Origin: Thioalkalivibrio paradoxus ARh 1
GTDB taxonomy: Bacteria > Pseudomonadota > Gammaproteobacteria > Ectothiorhodospirales > Ectothiorhodospiraceae
DNA length: 64,000 bases
NCBI RefSeq assembly: GCF_000227685.2
Contig: NZ_CP007029.1
Coordinates: 2,888,501-2,952,500, forward strand
Direction of reading: 5' to 3'
Shown one piece after another: positions 56,683 through 64,000 of this stretch; position 1 is the stretch's first letter; each line of letters opens with the position of its first letter. The position numbers were made by a program, and so were the translations under genes. The notes under the pieces were generated by a model. It did no database searches. It saw only the letters and a list, made by a program, of their open reading frames with translations, and was not told where the DNA came from.

Positions 56683-59526
56683 ATGATCCAGAACCGCATC
56701 GACGAACGCTTTCGGCCCAAGGACAAGGAGCTGCGCGCCCGCGTCCGGCTGTTCGGCGAACTGCTGGGCAACGTGATCCGCCGGCTCGAGGGCGAAGCGG
56801 TGCTGAACGCGGTCGAGACGCTGCGCAAGGGCTTCGTGACCCTGCGCAAGCGCGAGGATCCGAGGCTGCGCGAGCGCATGATGCGCTGCATTGTGCACCA
56901 GACACCCGAGATGACCGAGCGCATCATCCGGGCTTTCAGCATCTACTTCAGCCTGGTCAACATCGCCGAGGAGGACCTGTTCTACCGCTGGCGCCGTGCC
57001 CAGGTCAGCAGCGGCGAACCGCTCTGGACCGGTTCCTTCGACCGCACCCTGCGCCAACTGCACGAGGAGGGAATCTCCGCCGCGGAACTGGAACGGCTGC
57101 TGGAGGAACTCAGCTACATGCCGGTATTCACGGCCCATCCCACCGAGGCGCGCCGGCGCACGACGATGCAGAACCAGCGCCGTGTATTCCGGACCGCGGA
57201 TCGGCTCAACCAGCCGCGGATCGGCGCCGAGGAGCGCCGGTCGCTGATCGCGGAGCTCGAGGCACAGATCCAGATCCTCTGGCGCACCAACGAGGTACGG
57301 GTAAAGAAGCCGCAGGTGCGCGACGAGATCAAGTACGGGCTGTTCTATTTCGAGGAAAGTCTGTTCGAAGCGATCCCGCAGACCTACCGCTACCTTGAGA
57401 ACGCGGTACGGCGCACCTACGGCATCCGGCCCGACGGGAGCCTGCCCATCCGGATACCGGCGTTTCTGCGCTTCGGCTCGTGGATCGGCGGTGACCGCGA
57501 CGGCAACCCGAACGTGACGCCGGAAGTCACCGCGCTGGCCTGTCGCCTGGCGATGCAGCAGGTGCTCCGGGAATACCTGCGCCGCGTTGCGGAACTGCGC
57601 AACGTGCTCACACATTCCTCGCTGATGTGTCAGCCTTCGGCCGATTTCCTGGCCAGCCTCGAGGCCGACAACAGCATCGCGCCCGCGGTGTTCCAGGGCC
57701 ACATGGATCGCTACGAGACCGAGCCCTACCGGCGCAAGCTGCAGATCATGGCGTATCGCCTGAAAGAGACGCTGGCGACGGTGGAACGGCGCCTGTCCGG
57801 CGAGAGCGCGGTGCTGCCGGTGGCGTCGGCCTATGCCGGCGCCGACGCCTTCGTCGCGGACCTGCGCGTGATGCACGACTCGCTGGTCAGCCATGGCGAG
57901 CGCAACATCGCCGCAAGCGAACTGACCGACTTGATCCGCCTCGCCGAAACCTGCGGCTTTCACCTGCATCACCTCGACGTGCGCCAGGAATCGACGGTGC
58001 ACAGCGCGGCGGTTGCGGCCATCCTGGCCCAGACCGGACTGTCCGCCGACTATGAAACGCTGGCCGAACCCGAACGCATCGCGCTGCTGAGCGAACTGAT
58101 CGACCGGACCGAACTGCCCGATCCGGATCCCGAACAGCTGGATGCCGCTGCGCACGAAACCCTGCGCGTGTTCGAAGTGATCCGCGACATGCGCCAGGAG
58201 GTCGGCTCCCAGGGCATCGGCACCTACGTGATCTCGATGACCCACGCCGCCTCACATGTGCTCGAGGTCCTGTTCCTCGGCCGCCTCACCGGGCTGGCGG
58301 GCAAGACCGCCGACGGCCCGTTCTGCCATCTGCGCATCACTCCGCTGTTCGAGACGATCGAGGATCTGCTGCACGTGGAGGACGTGCTCAATGGCCTGCT
58401 CGGCACTCCGACCTATGCGCGCATGCTCGCCGCGGGCGGCAACCTCCAGGAAGTCATGCTTGGCTACTCGGATTCCTGCAAGGACGGCGGCATCCTGGCC
58501 TCGAGCTGGAACCTCTACGAGGCGCAGAAAAAGATCGTCGCGATCACCACGCGCTTCGGTGTGCGCTGCCAGCTGTTCCATGGCCGCGGCGGCACCGTCG
58601 GCCGCGGCGGCGGCCCGACTCACGAGTCCATCCTGGCCCAGCCACCGGCCACGGTGCAGGGCCGGATCAAGTTCACCGAACAGGGCGAGGTGCTGTCGTA
58701 CAAATACAGCAACGTCGAAACCGCCGTGTACGAAATCGGCGTCGGTGCCACCGGACTGATCCTTGCGAGCCGCGGACTGATCCGCGCGCCAACCCACGAC
58801 CGCGACGCAGACATGGCGACGATGCACGAGCTCGCGCAGCTCGGCGAGGACGCCTACCGGGAACTGGTCGACCGCACCCCCGGAGTACTCGATTACTTCT
58901 ACGAAGGCACGCCGGTGCAGGAAATCGGCTTTCTGAACATCGGGTCGCGCCCCTCGCACCGGCGCAAGAGCGACCGCTCGAAGAGCTCGATCCGTGCAAT
59001 TCCCTGGGTTTTCGGCTGGGCCCAGTCGCGTCACACCCTGCCCGCCTGGTACGGCATCGGGTCGGCGCTGGCCGCCTGGCGCGGAGAGGATCCGGCCCGG
59101 CTGGAGCTGCTGCAGCAGATGTACCGCGACTGGCCGTTCTTCCGCTCGCTGCTGTCCAACACCCAGATGGCGCTGACCAAGGCCGACCTGCGCATGGCCG
59201 CCGAGTACGCGAAACTGTGCAGCGACCAGGAACTGGCGGAGCGAGTGTTCGGGAAAGTGCGCGACGAGTACGCACGCACGGTGCGCGAGGTGCTGCTGGT
59301 GGCCCAGCTCGAGGCGCTGATGGACGAAACGCCGCTGCTGGCGCTGTCGCTGCAGCGGCGCAATCCCTACCTGGATCCGCTGAACAGCATCCAGATCCAC
59401 CTGCTGCGCGAATCGCGGGCGCTGGAGGCCGGACAGCCGGAAGACGAGGAAATAGACAACCCCTGGATGTCGCCGCTATTGCGTTCGATCAATGCCATCG
59501 CGGCGGGGATGCGCAACACCGGTTGA
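56683..59526 (+). CDS. ppc: Phosphoenolpyruvate carboxylase
   Basis: The 947-residue enzyme carboxylates PEP to oxaloacetate, refilling the TCA cycle or serving carbon fixation. Catalytic blocks: VFTAHPTEARRRT (His), GSWIGGDRDGNPNVT, LDVRQES, GYSDSCKDGGILAS, FHGRGGTVGRGGGPTHESILAQP and SRPSHRR with a C-terminal NTG. It is slightly longer than the E. coli enzyme (883). Start ATG 56683 has only a weak AGG ahead. Stop TGA 59524-59526 is followed by a long hairpin. Confidence 0.96.
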   Translation: MIQNRIDERFRPKDKELRARVRLFGELLGNVIRRLEGEAVLNAVETLRKGFVTLRKREDPRLRERMMRCIVHQTPEMTERIIRAFSIYFSLVNIAEEDLFYRWRRAQVSSGEPLWTGSFDRTLRQLHEEGISAAELERLLEELSYMPVFTAHPTEARRRTTMQNQRRVFRTADRLNQPRIGAEERRSLIAELEAQIQILWRTNEVRVKKPQVRDEIKYGLFYFEESLFEAIPQTYRYLENAVRRTYGIRPDGSLPIRIPAFLRFGSWIGGDRDGNPNVTPEVTALACRLAMQQVLREYLRRVAELRNVLTHSSLMCQPSADFLASLEADNSIAPAVFQGHMDRYETEPYRRKLQIMAYRLKETLATVERRLSGESAVLPVASAYAGADAFVADLRVMHDSLVSHGERNIAASELTDLIRLAETCGFHLHHLDVRQESTVHSAAVAAILAQTGLSADYETLAEPERIALLSELIDRTELPDPDPEQLDAAAHETLRVFEVIRDMRQEVGSQGIGTYVISMTHAASHVLEVLFLGRLTGLAGKTADGPFCHLRITPLFETIEDLLHVEDVLNGLLGTPTYARMLAAGGNLQEVMLGYSDSCKDGGILASSWNLYEAQKKIVAITTRFGVRCQLFHGRGGTVGRGGGPTHESILAQPPATVQGRIKFTEQGEVLSYKYSNVETAVYEIGVGATGLILASRGLIRAPTHDRDADMATMHELAQLGEDAYRELVDRTPGVLDYFYEGTPVQEIGFLNIGSRPSHRRKSDRSKSSIRAIPWVFGWAQSRHTLPAWYGIGSALAAWRGEDPARLELLQQMYRDWPFFRSLLSNTQMALTKADLRMAAEYAKLCSDQELAERVFGKVRDEYARTVREVLLVAQLEALMDETPLLALSLQRRNPYLDPLNSIQIHLLRESRALEAGQPEDEEIDNPWMSPLLRSINAIAAGMRNTG

Positions 59527-59535
59527 GGCACCGGG

Positions 59536-59580
59536 CTCCGCCCCGCTGGGTTGCGGTAGACAACTCAGCGGGGCGCGGAG
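59536..59580. terminator. Bidirectional hairpin between ppc and panD
   Basis: CTCCGCCCCGCTGGGTTG and CAACTCAGCGGGGCGCGGAG pair with one mismatch and one bulge around a CGGTAGA loop. It lies between convergent genes, 8-10 bases from each stop, so it is the likely shared terminator although no T-tract is present. Confidence 0.65.
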
Positions 59581-59587
59581 CGCCGCG

Positions 59588-59968
59588 TCAGGCCGCCTGA
59601 ACGGGGATCTCGTGACCGGTGCGGGTGATCGCGTTGCCCGGGCCCAGGTAGACCAGGTTCGGCATGAAGCGGCTGGCCTCGGCAGCATCGAGTTGCGCGT
59701 AGGCACAGATGATCACCCGGTGCCCGACCGCGGCCTTGTGCGCCGCGGCTCCGTTCACCGACACCACGCCGGAGCCGGGTTCGGCCTCGATCGCGTAGGT
59801 GGTGAAGCGTTCGCCATTGTCGATGTTGTAGATCTGGATCTGCTCGAACGGCAGCATGCCCGCGGCCTGCAGCAGGTGCGTGTCGATCGCGCACGAGCCT
59901 TCGTATTCGAGCTCGCAGTGCGTGACTCGCGCCTGGTGCAGCTTGCCCTTCAGTAGCGTAATCATCAT
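59588..59968 (-). CDS. panD: Aspartate 1-decarboxylase (pyruvoyl enzyme)
   Basis: A 126-residue proenzyme that makes beta-alanine for pantothenate. It self-cleaves at Gly24-Ser25 (EYEGSCAID) to form the pyruvoyl group when the first of two adjacent Met codons (59968) is used, which fixes the start. Other blocks: [14 protein letters not shown] and GDxVII-type [12 protein letters not shown]. It lies 86 bases after panC and closes the operon. Confidence 0.96.
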   Translation of the reverse strand: MMITLLKGKLHQARVTHCELEYEGSCAIDTHLLQAAGMLPFEQIQIYNIDNGERFTTYAIEAEPGSGVVSVNGAAAHKAAVGHRVIICAYAQLDAAEASRFMPNLVYLGPGNAITRTGHEIPVQAA

Positions 59969-60054
59969 AGACGGCGTTCCGTTGGCACTGACGACCAGAC
60001 GTGATTTGTGCGGCGCATTATGAGGGAAACACCCGCATCGGTAAACTTCCCCCA

Positions 60055-60909
60055 TCACAAGCGCAGGTTGTCAATCAGCCGAGTGCCATCGAGCCAGGCC
60101 GCTGCCAGCAGGATCAATTCCCGGTCATCTGCAGCCGGTTCCTGCAAATCGCTGCGGCGTCGAACTTCGACATAATCCGGTTCGAAACCGGCCTCGCGCA
60201 GCCGTTCCCGAGCCTGCGCGGTCGCTTCCGCAAACACCGCCGGCCACCGGTCGGGCGCTTCCAGACAGACCGCGGCGGCCTCCTGCAGGCTGCGGTAGAG
60301 TTCCGGCGCACGCCCCCGAGCTGACTCGGACAGCTGACCATTGCGCGAACTCAGCGCCAGGCCGTCCGGCTCGCGCACGGTGGGCACCGCGTCGATCAGA
60401 ACCGGGAAATTCAGCGCCGCCACCATGGCCTCGATCAGCTTCAACTGCTGATGGTCCTTTTCCCCGAAGACCGCGACGTCCGGCTGCACCAGGTTGAACA
60501 ACTTGGCCACAACCGTCGCGACGCCATCGAAATGTCCGGGGCGGGACGCGCCCTCGAGAATCCCGGACAGCTGCGGCACCGTCACCCGTGCCGGCGGATG
60601 TCCCTGCGGGTACATCTCGGCCGGCTCCGGGCAGAACAACGCATCGACCCCGGCCTCGGCGAGCTTCTTCGCGTCGGCGTCGAGCGTGCGCGGGTAGCGT
60701 TCCAGGTCATCGGAGCGGTCGAACTGCATCGGATTCACGAACACACTGACGAGCACCCGATCGCCGCGCTCCCGGGCATGACGCACCAGCGCCAGATGTC
60801 CGGCGTGCAGGTTGCCCATCGTCGGCACGAACGCCAGCACCTGCGAATCGCGCCGCCGCCACTCGCGACAGAGAGCCGCCACCTGTCTCCGGTCGTAGAC
60901 GATGCGCAT
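60055..60909 (-). CDS. panC: Pantothenate synthetase
   Basis: A 284-residue ATP-dependent ligase joining pantoate and beta-alanine. Signatures: [18 protein letters not shown] (HxGH), [67 protein letters not shown] (KxQQ-like DHQQ) and LALSSRN. Starts at ATG 60909, five bases after panB. Confidence 0.96.
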   Translation of the reverse strand: MRIVYDRRQVAALCREWRRRDSQVLAFVPTMGNLHAGHLALVRHARERGDRVLVSVFVNPMQFDRSDDLERYPRTLDADAKKLAEAGVDALFCPEPAEMYPQGHPPARVTVPQLSGILEGASRPGHFDGVATVVAKLFNLVQPDVAVFGEKDHQQLKLIEAMVAALNFPVLIDAVPTVREPDGLALSSRNGQLSESARGRAPELYRSLQEAAAVCLEAPDRWPAVFAEATAQARERLREAGFEPDYVEVRRRSDLQEPAADDRELILLAAAWLDGTRLIDNLRL

Positions 60910-60914
60910 CGCCG

Positions 60915-61706
60915 TCAGTCGAACGTATGGACGCCGGAGACCGGGAATCGGCGCGAGCGCACCGCGTCGGCGTAGGCCGCGACCGCCGCCGCGAGACTGC
61001 CGGCGCCGGCCAGGAAATCCTGCGCGAAGCGCGGTGGCTTGGGTGTCAGGCCGATCACGTCCTGCAGCACCAGCACCTGGCCGTCGCATTCCGGGCTGGC
61101 ACCGATCCCGATCACCGGAACCCCGGCCGCATGCGTGATCCGCGTCGCCAGCAACTCGGGCACGCTCTCGAGCAAAAGGCATTGCGCACCCGCGACCTCG
61201 AGCGCACGCGCCTCGGCCTGCATCTGCTCGGCCGCCACGACGCCGCGCCCCTGCACACGGTAGCCGCCGTACTGGTGCACCGCCTGGGGCGTCAGCCCGA
61301 GGTGCGCACACACCGGGATGCCCGCGCCGACCATGCGCTGCACGAGATCGGCATGCCCGCCGCGGCATTCGACCTTGATCATCTGCGCACCCGCACGCAT
61401 CAACGCGCCGCCCTGCTCGACTGCGGTCGCGGCATCGCGGTCGCCCAGGAACGGCAGATCGGCCATCAACAACGCGCGCCGCGCGCCCCGCGCAACGGCT
61501 TCGAGATGGTAGATCATCTGTTCAATGGTCACCGGCAGCGTCGTGTCGTGGCCCTGGACGACCATACCCAGCGAGTCCCCGACCAGGATCACATCGATGT
61601 CTGCAGCATCCAGCAGGCGGGCGAAACTCGCGTCGTAGGCGGTCAGACAGGTGATCGGCCGATGCTCGTGCTTGTATTTCTCCAGCGTTCGGATAGTCGT
61701 GCGCAT
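60915..61706 (-). CDS. panB: 3-methyl-2-oxobutanoate hydroxymethyltransferase
   Basis: A 263-residue TIM-barrel enzyme, the first step to pantoate. Blocks: ITCLTAYDASFARLLDAADID, LVGDSLGMVVQGHDTTLPVT, IKVECRGG-type, HLGLTPQAVHQYGGYRVQGR, and VIGIGASPECDGQVLVLQD. ATG 61706 is preferred because GGAGG lies four bases before; ATG 61727 would overlap the upstream kinase gene by four bases. Confidence 0.96.
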   Translation of the reverse strand: MRTTIRTLEKYKHEHRPITCLTAYDASFARLLDAADIDVILVGDSLGMVVQGHDTTLPVTIEQMIYHLEAVARGARRALLMADLPFLGDRDAATAVEQGGALMRAGAQMIKVECRGGHADLVQRMVGAGIPVCAHLGLTPQAVHQYGGYRVQGRGVVAAEQMQAEARALEVAGAQCLLLESVPELLATRITHAAGVPVIGIGASPECDGQVLVLQDVIGLTPKPPRFAQDFLAGAGSLAAAVAAYADAVRSRRFPVSGVHTFD

Positions 61707-61723
61707 GGCTCCTCCGTTACCGC

Positions 61724-62374
61724 TCACAGATGGATCGGGAGCGGATTGAAGTAATGCCGGCCGCCGGGAACCTGCTCCAGGAACTGCAGCAGCTGCCGAA
61801 AATCCGCGTCGCTGTTCACCCAGTCGATCTCGGCGGCGTTCACGATCACGAGTGCGGCCGAATCGAAATGGTAGAAGAAGTCGGTGTAGGCCGCATTCAG
61901 ACGCTGCAGGTAGGCGGCGTCGATATGACGCTCGTACGACCGCCCCCGACGCCGGATCCTTTCCAGCAGCACGTCGACCGGGGCCTGCAGGTAGACGACC
62001 AGGTCCGGACTCGGAAGCTGCGGGCGCAGCTGGCGATACATCTCGTGGTAGATCCCGATCTCGTCGGACGACAGGTTCAATTCCGCGAACAGCGGATCCT
62101 TGTCGACCAGGTAATCCGCCACATGGAGGCGCTCGAACAGCCGCATCTGCGCAACCGGCTTGAGCTGGCGCACCCGCTGCACCAGAAAATGGAGCTGCGT
62201 GGCGAGCGCGTAGCGGGAACGGTCGACATAGAAACGCTCGAGGAACGGATTCTCATCGGGCTCCTCGAACAGCGCCTCGGCCCGCAGATGCTGCACCAGC
62301 ATCCGCGCGAGGCTGGACTTGCCCACGCCGATCGGCCCTTCGACCGCCACGAAACGGAAGTTGCCCAGGCTCAC
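61724..62374 (-). CDS. Deoxynucleoside kinase family protein
   Basis: A 216-residue P-loop kinase with Walker A AVEGPIGVGKSSLARML, the ERFYVDRSRYALATQLHFLVQRVRQL region, and the dNK lid RRRGRSYERHIDAAYLQRLNAAY. It resembles deoxyadenosine/deoxycytidine/deoxyguanosine kinases of salvage. It starts at GTG 62374, overlapping the folK stop as GTGA. In many gammaproteobacteria this gene lies between folK and panB; its true substrate in these bacteria is poorly known. Confidence 0.88.
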   Translation of the reverse strand: MSLGNFRFVAVEGPIGVGKSSLARMLVQHLRAEALFEEPDENPFLERFYVDRSRYALATQLHFLVQRVRQLKPVAQMRLFERLHVADYLVDKDPLFAELNLSSDEIGIYHEMYRQLRPQLPSPDLVVYLQAPVDVLLERIRRRGRSYERHIDAAYLQRLNAAYTDFFYHFDSAALVIVNAAEIDWVNSDADFRQLLQFLEQVPGGRHYFNPLPIHL

Positions 62375-62892
62375 GCGCTGATCCCCGCTTCCCGGCAATC
62401 GTCGATCGGCACGAGCCCGGACGCCATCCGGCTGCACAGCTCGGACAATGCGCCGTGTCCGGGAATCCGCAGCTCCGGCGCGAGTTCCTGCAGCGGGAAC
62501 AGCACGAAGTCGCGCTCGGCGATCCCGGGGTGAGGCACGCGCAAACCCGGTGCATCGATCACGCAACCGCCGTACAGCAGGATATCCAGATCCAGCAGCC
62601 GGGGACCCCAGCGCTGGCCGTCGCGGCGGCGGCCGAAGGCGCGTTCGATGCGCTGCAGCTCGCGCAGCAGCTCGGCCGGCGCGAGTGCGGTCCGGATCCG
62701 GGCCACTGCGTTCACGTAGTCGGGCTGATCCTGCGGACCCATCGGCGGATTGCGGTACCGGCGCGAACACGCGACCAGCCGGCTGTCCGGAATGTCCCGG
62801 GACAGCCGGACACAGGCCCCCGACACCTGTGCCGCAGGATCTCCGAGGTTGGCGCCGATCCCAACATAGGCGTCTACTACCGCCGCGCTCAT
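62371..62892 (-). CDS. folK: 2-amino-4-hydroxy-6-hydroxymethyldihydropteridine pyrophosphokinase
   Basis: The 173-residue enzyme transfers pyrophosphate to the pterin in folate synthesis. Motifs: YVGIGANLGDPAAQV, RYRNPPMGPQDQPDYVNAVARI, ERAFGRRRDGQRWGPRLLDLDILLYG and VPHPGIAERDFVLFPLQELAPEL. ATG 62892 overlaps the pcnB stop by four bases. Confidence 0.96.
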   Translation of the reverse strand: MSAAVVDAYVGIGANLGDPAAQVSGACVRLSRDIPDSRLVACSRRYRNPPMGPQDQPDYVNAVARIRTALAPAELLRELQRIERAFGRRRDGQRWGPRLLDLDILLYGGCVIDAPGLRVPHPGIAERDFVLFPLQELAPELRIPGHGALSELCSRMASGLVPIDDCREAGISA

Positions 62893-64000
62893 GACGCCGG
62901 CCGCGCCTTGCGCCTGCGACGGCGCCTCGGCCGGGAACCCACGGGCGCCGGTTCGGTGCCGGATGAAGCCCAGACCGCGTCCTGCTGGCGCGCCTCGTCG
63001 CTGTCCTGGAATCGCGTCCACCAGTCGCAGAGATCGGGATCGGCCTGCCCCGCGCGCGCGCGCAGACACAGGAAGTCGTAGCCCGCCCGGAATCGGGGAT
63101 GGGTGAGCAGCCGCGCCGCGCGGGCACCCTGGCTGCGCGGGAGCCGCTGCTGCAGCTCCCAGATCTCGCGCACCACCAACGCGTGGCGCCGGGGGATCGA
63201 CACCCGCTGCGCCTGGCGCTCGAGTACCGCCGACGCTGCCTGCTGCCACGCCAACGCCGGCTCCTCGCCAGCGTCGAGGCGCGCCTGCGCCTCGCGCTGC
63301 ACCGGCGCCCAGAGCAGGGCGGCGTACAGAAAAGCCGGATGCACACCCAGCCCATCCTGGATCCGGCTGTCGGTGTTGGTCAACGCTTCGACCAGGAACG
63401 CACGCACGCCGGAACCGCTGTCCGGTTCGCCGAAGCATTCCGCGGTCTGCGGGAACATGATGGCGAAAAGCCCGAAACGTTCGAGTTCGTCCAGGCAGGT
63501 CACTGCGGCCCCGCTGTGGAAGAGCTTCAGAACCTCGTCGAACAGCCGTGCAGGCGCGGCCGTGGTGAGCAGATCGGAGTGCCGGTGCAGCGCGTCGTCG
63601 ACCTCAGGGGCCAGACGCAGACCCAGCTTCGCCGCGAAGCGAACGGCACGCAGCATGCGCACCGGGTCCTCGCGCAGGCGCTGCTCCGGGTCGTTGCCGA
63701 TCAGTCGCAGCACGCCCTCGTGCAAGTCCTTCACGCCGTTGGTGAAGTCCAGTACCGAATAGTCGGCGATGTCGTAGTACAGCGCGTTGACGGTGAAGTC
63801 GCGGCGCCGGGCATCCTGCTCGATGGTGCCATAGCAGTTGTCGCGCAGGATGCGCCCGTCTTCGCTCAGTTCGACATTGCCGTCGTCCTCCTCCTCGGCC
63901 CCGATCGGCGCACGGAAGGTCGCGACCTCGATGATCTCGCGCCCGAAGGTTACATGCGCCAGACGGAAGCGGCGCCCGATCAGACGGCAGTTCCGGAACA
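62889..64000 (-). CDS. pcnB: Poly(A) polymerase I, C-terminal part
   Basis: The gene enters from the right edge; about 370 codons are inside the window. It shows the nucleotidyltransferase segment VTFGREIIEVATFRAP and DARRRDFTVNALYYD, the neck LREDPVRMLRAVRFAAKLGLRL, RLFDEVLKLFHSG and a very basic tail (GSRPRRRRRRKARPAS) typical of PcnB. The metal-binding DxD and the N-terminus lie outside. It adds A-tails that mark RNAs for decay. It leads the pcnB-folK-dNK-panB-panC-panD operon. Confidence 0.93.
   Translation of the reverse strand, partial: FRNCRLIGRRFRLAHVTFGREIIEVATFRAPIGAEEEDDGNVELSEDGRILRDNCYGTIEQDARRRDFTVNALYYDIADYSVLDFTNGVKDLHEGVLRLIGNDPEQRLREDPVRMLRAVRFAAKLGLRLAPEVDDALHRHSDLLTTAAPARLFDEVLKLFHSGAAVTCLDELERFGLFAIMFPQTAECFGEPDSGSGVRAFLVEALTNTDSRIQDGLGVHPAFLYAALLWAPVQREAQARLDAGEEPALAWQQAASAVLERQAQRVSIPRRHALVVREIWELQQRLPRSQGARAARLLTHPRFRAGYDFLCLRARAGQADPDLCDWWTRFQDSDEARQQDAVWASSGTEPAPVGSRPRRRRRRKARPAS

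Overview
The window is GC-rich bacterial chromosome with dense, mostly operonic genes. Several conserved gene blocks follow classic gammaproteobacterial order: tig-clpP-clpX-lon-hupB; nnrD-tsaE-amiC-mutL-miaA-hfq-hflX with queG divergent; xerD-dsbC; and pcnB-folK-panB-panC-panD. Together with a BCCT osmolyte transporter, an amylosucrase and the codon/GC style, this suggests a halophilic or haloalkaliphilic gammaproteobacterium of the Ectothiorhodospiraceae (Thioalkalivibrio-like). That taxonomic guess is an inference, not a database result.

Layout. 1-5.3 kb: the end of a CopC copper protein, CopD fused to a YtkA-like tail, a lone TatA, a MarC protein, a receiver-less sigma-54 activator and a TauE/SafE-type membrane protein. 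5.5-12.4 kb is accessory DNA: a glycine-zipper lipoprotein; a PIN/AbrB toxin-antitoxin pair whose toxin lacks one expected catalytic Asp; a tandem array of six ~155-bp palindromic elements with near-identical ~41-48-bp spacers, interrupted by a full-length group II intron (RT/maturase plus domain V); a decayed phosphatase; a decayed ADP-ribosylglycohydrolase; and an intact ADP-ribosylglycohydrolase. This block abuts tRNA-Asp and tRNA-Val. 12.6-19.2 kb: HU and the protein quality-control genes, with a strong sigma-32-type promoter in front of lon. 19.3-28.6 kb: tRNA-Leu and the hflX-hfq-miaA-mutL-amiC-tsaE-nnrD block, with queG divergent. 28.7-35.9 kb: parE, the chaperedoxin cnoX, dsbC, xerD and a stomatin/NfeD pair. 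A further copy of the palindromic element sits between cnoX and dsbC, inside the loop of what looks like their shared terminator, flanked by a perfect 30-bp direct repeat.

36.3-48.2 kb: mobB-moeA, an RDD protein, amylosucrase, an ABC exporter of MFP/permease/ATPase type, a secreted barnase-like RNase with its barstar, arfB and a PfkB kinase. 48.4-56.6 kb: a DUF3617 protein, an SGNH esterase, a BCCT transporter, a proline/arginine-rich exported protein with an in-frame tandem repeat, a DUF938 methyltransferase, pgi and glgA. 56.7-64 kb: ppc and the convergent pantothenate/folate operon ending in a truncated pcnB.

Themes. Amylosucrase, PfkB kinase, Pgi and GlgA could link sucrose to glucan/glycogen storage and the hexose-phosphate pool. 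PanB, PanC and PanD lead to pantothenate. Tig, ClpXP, Lon, CnoX and DsbC cover protein folding and turnover. The most unusual material is the palindromic element family and its association with long flanking direct repeats and the group II intron.
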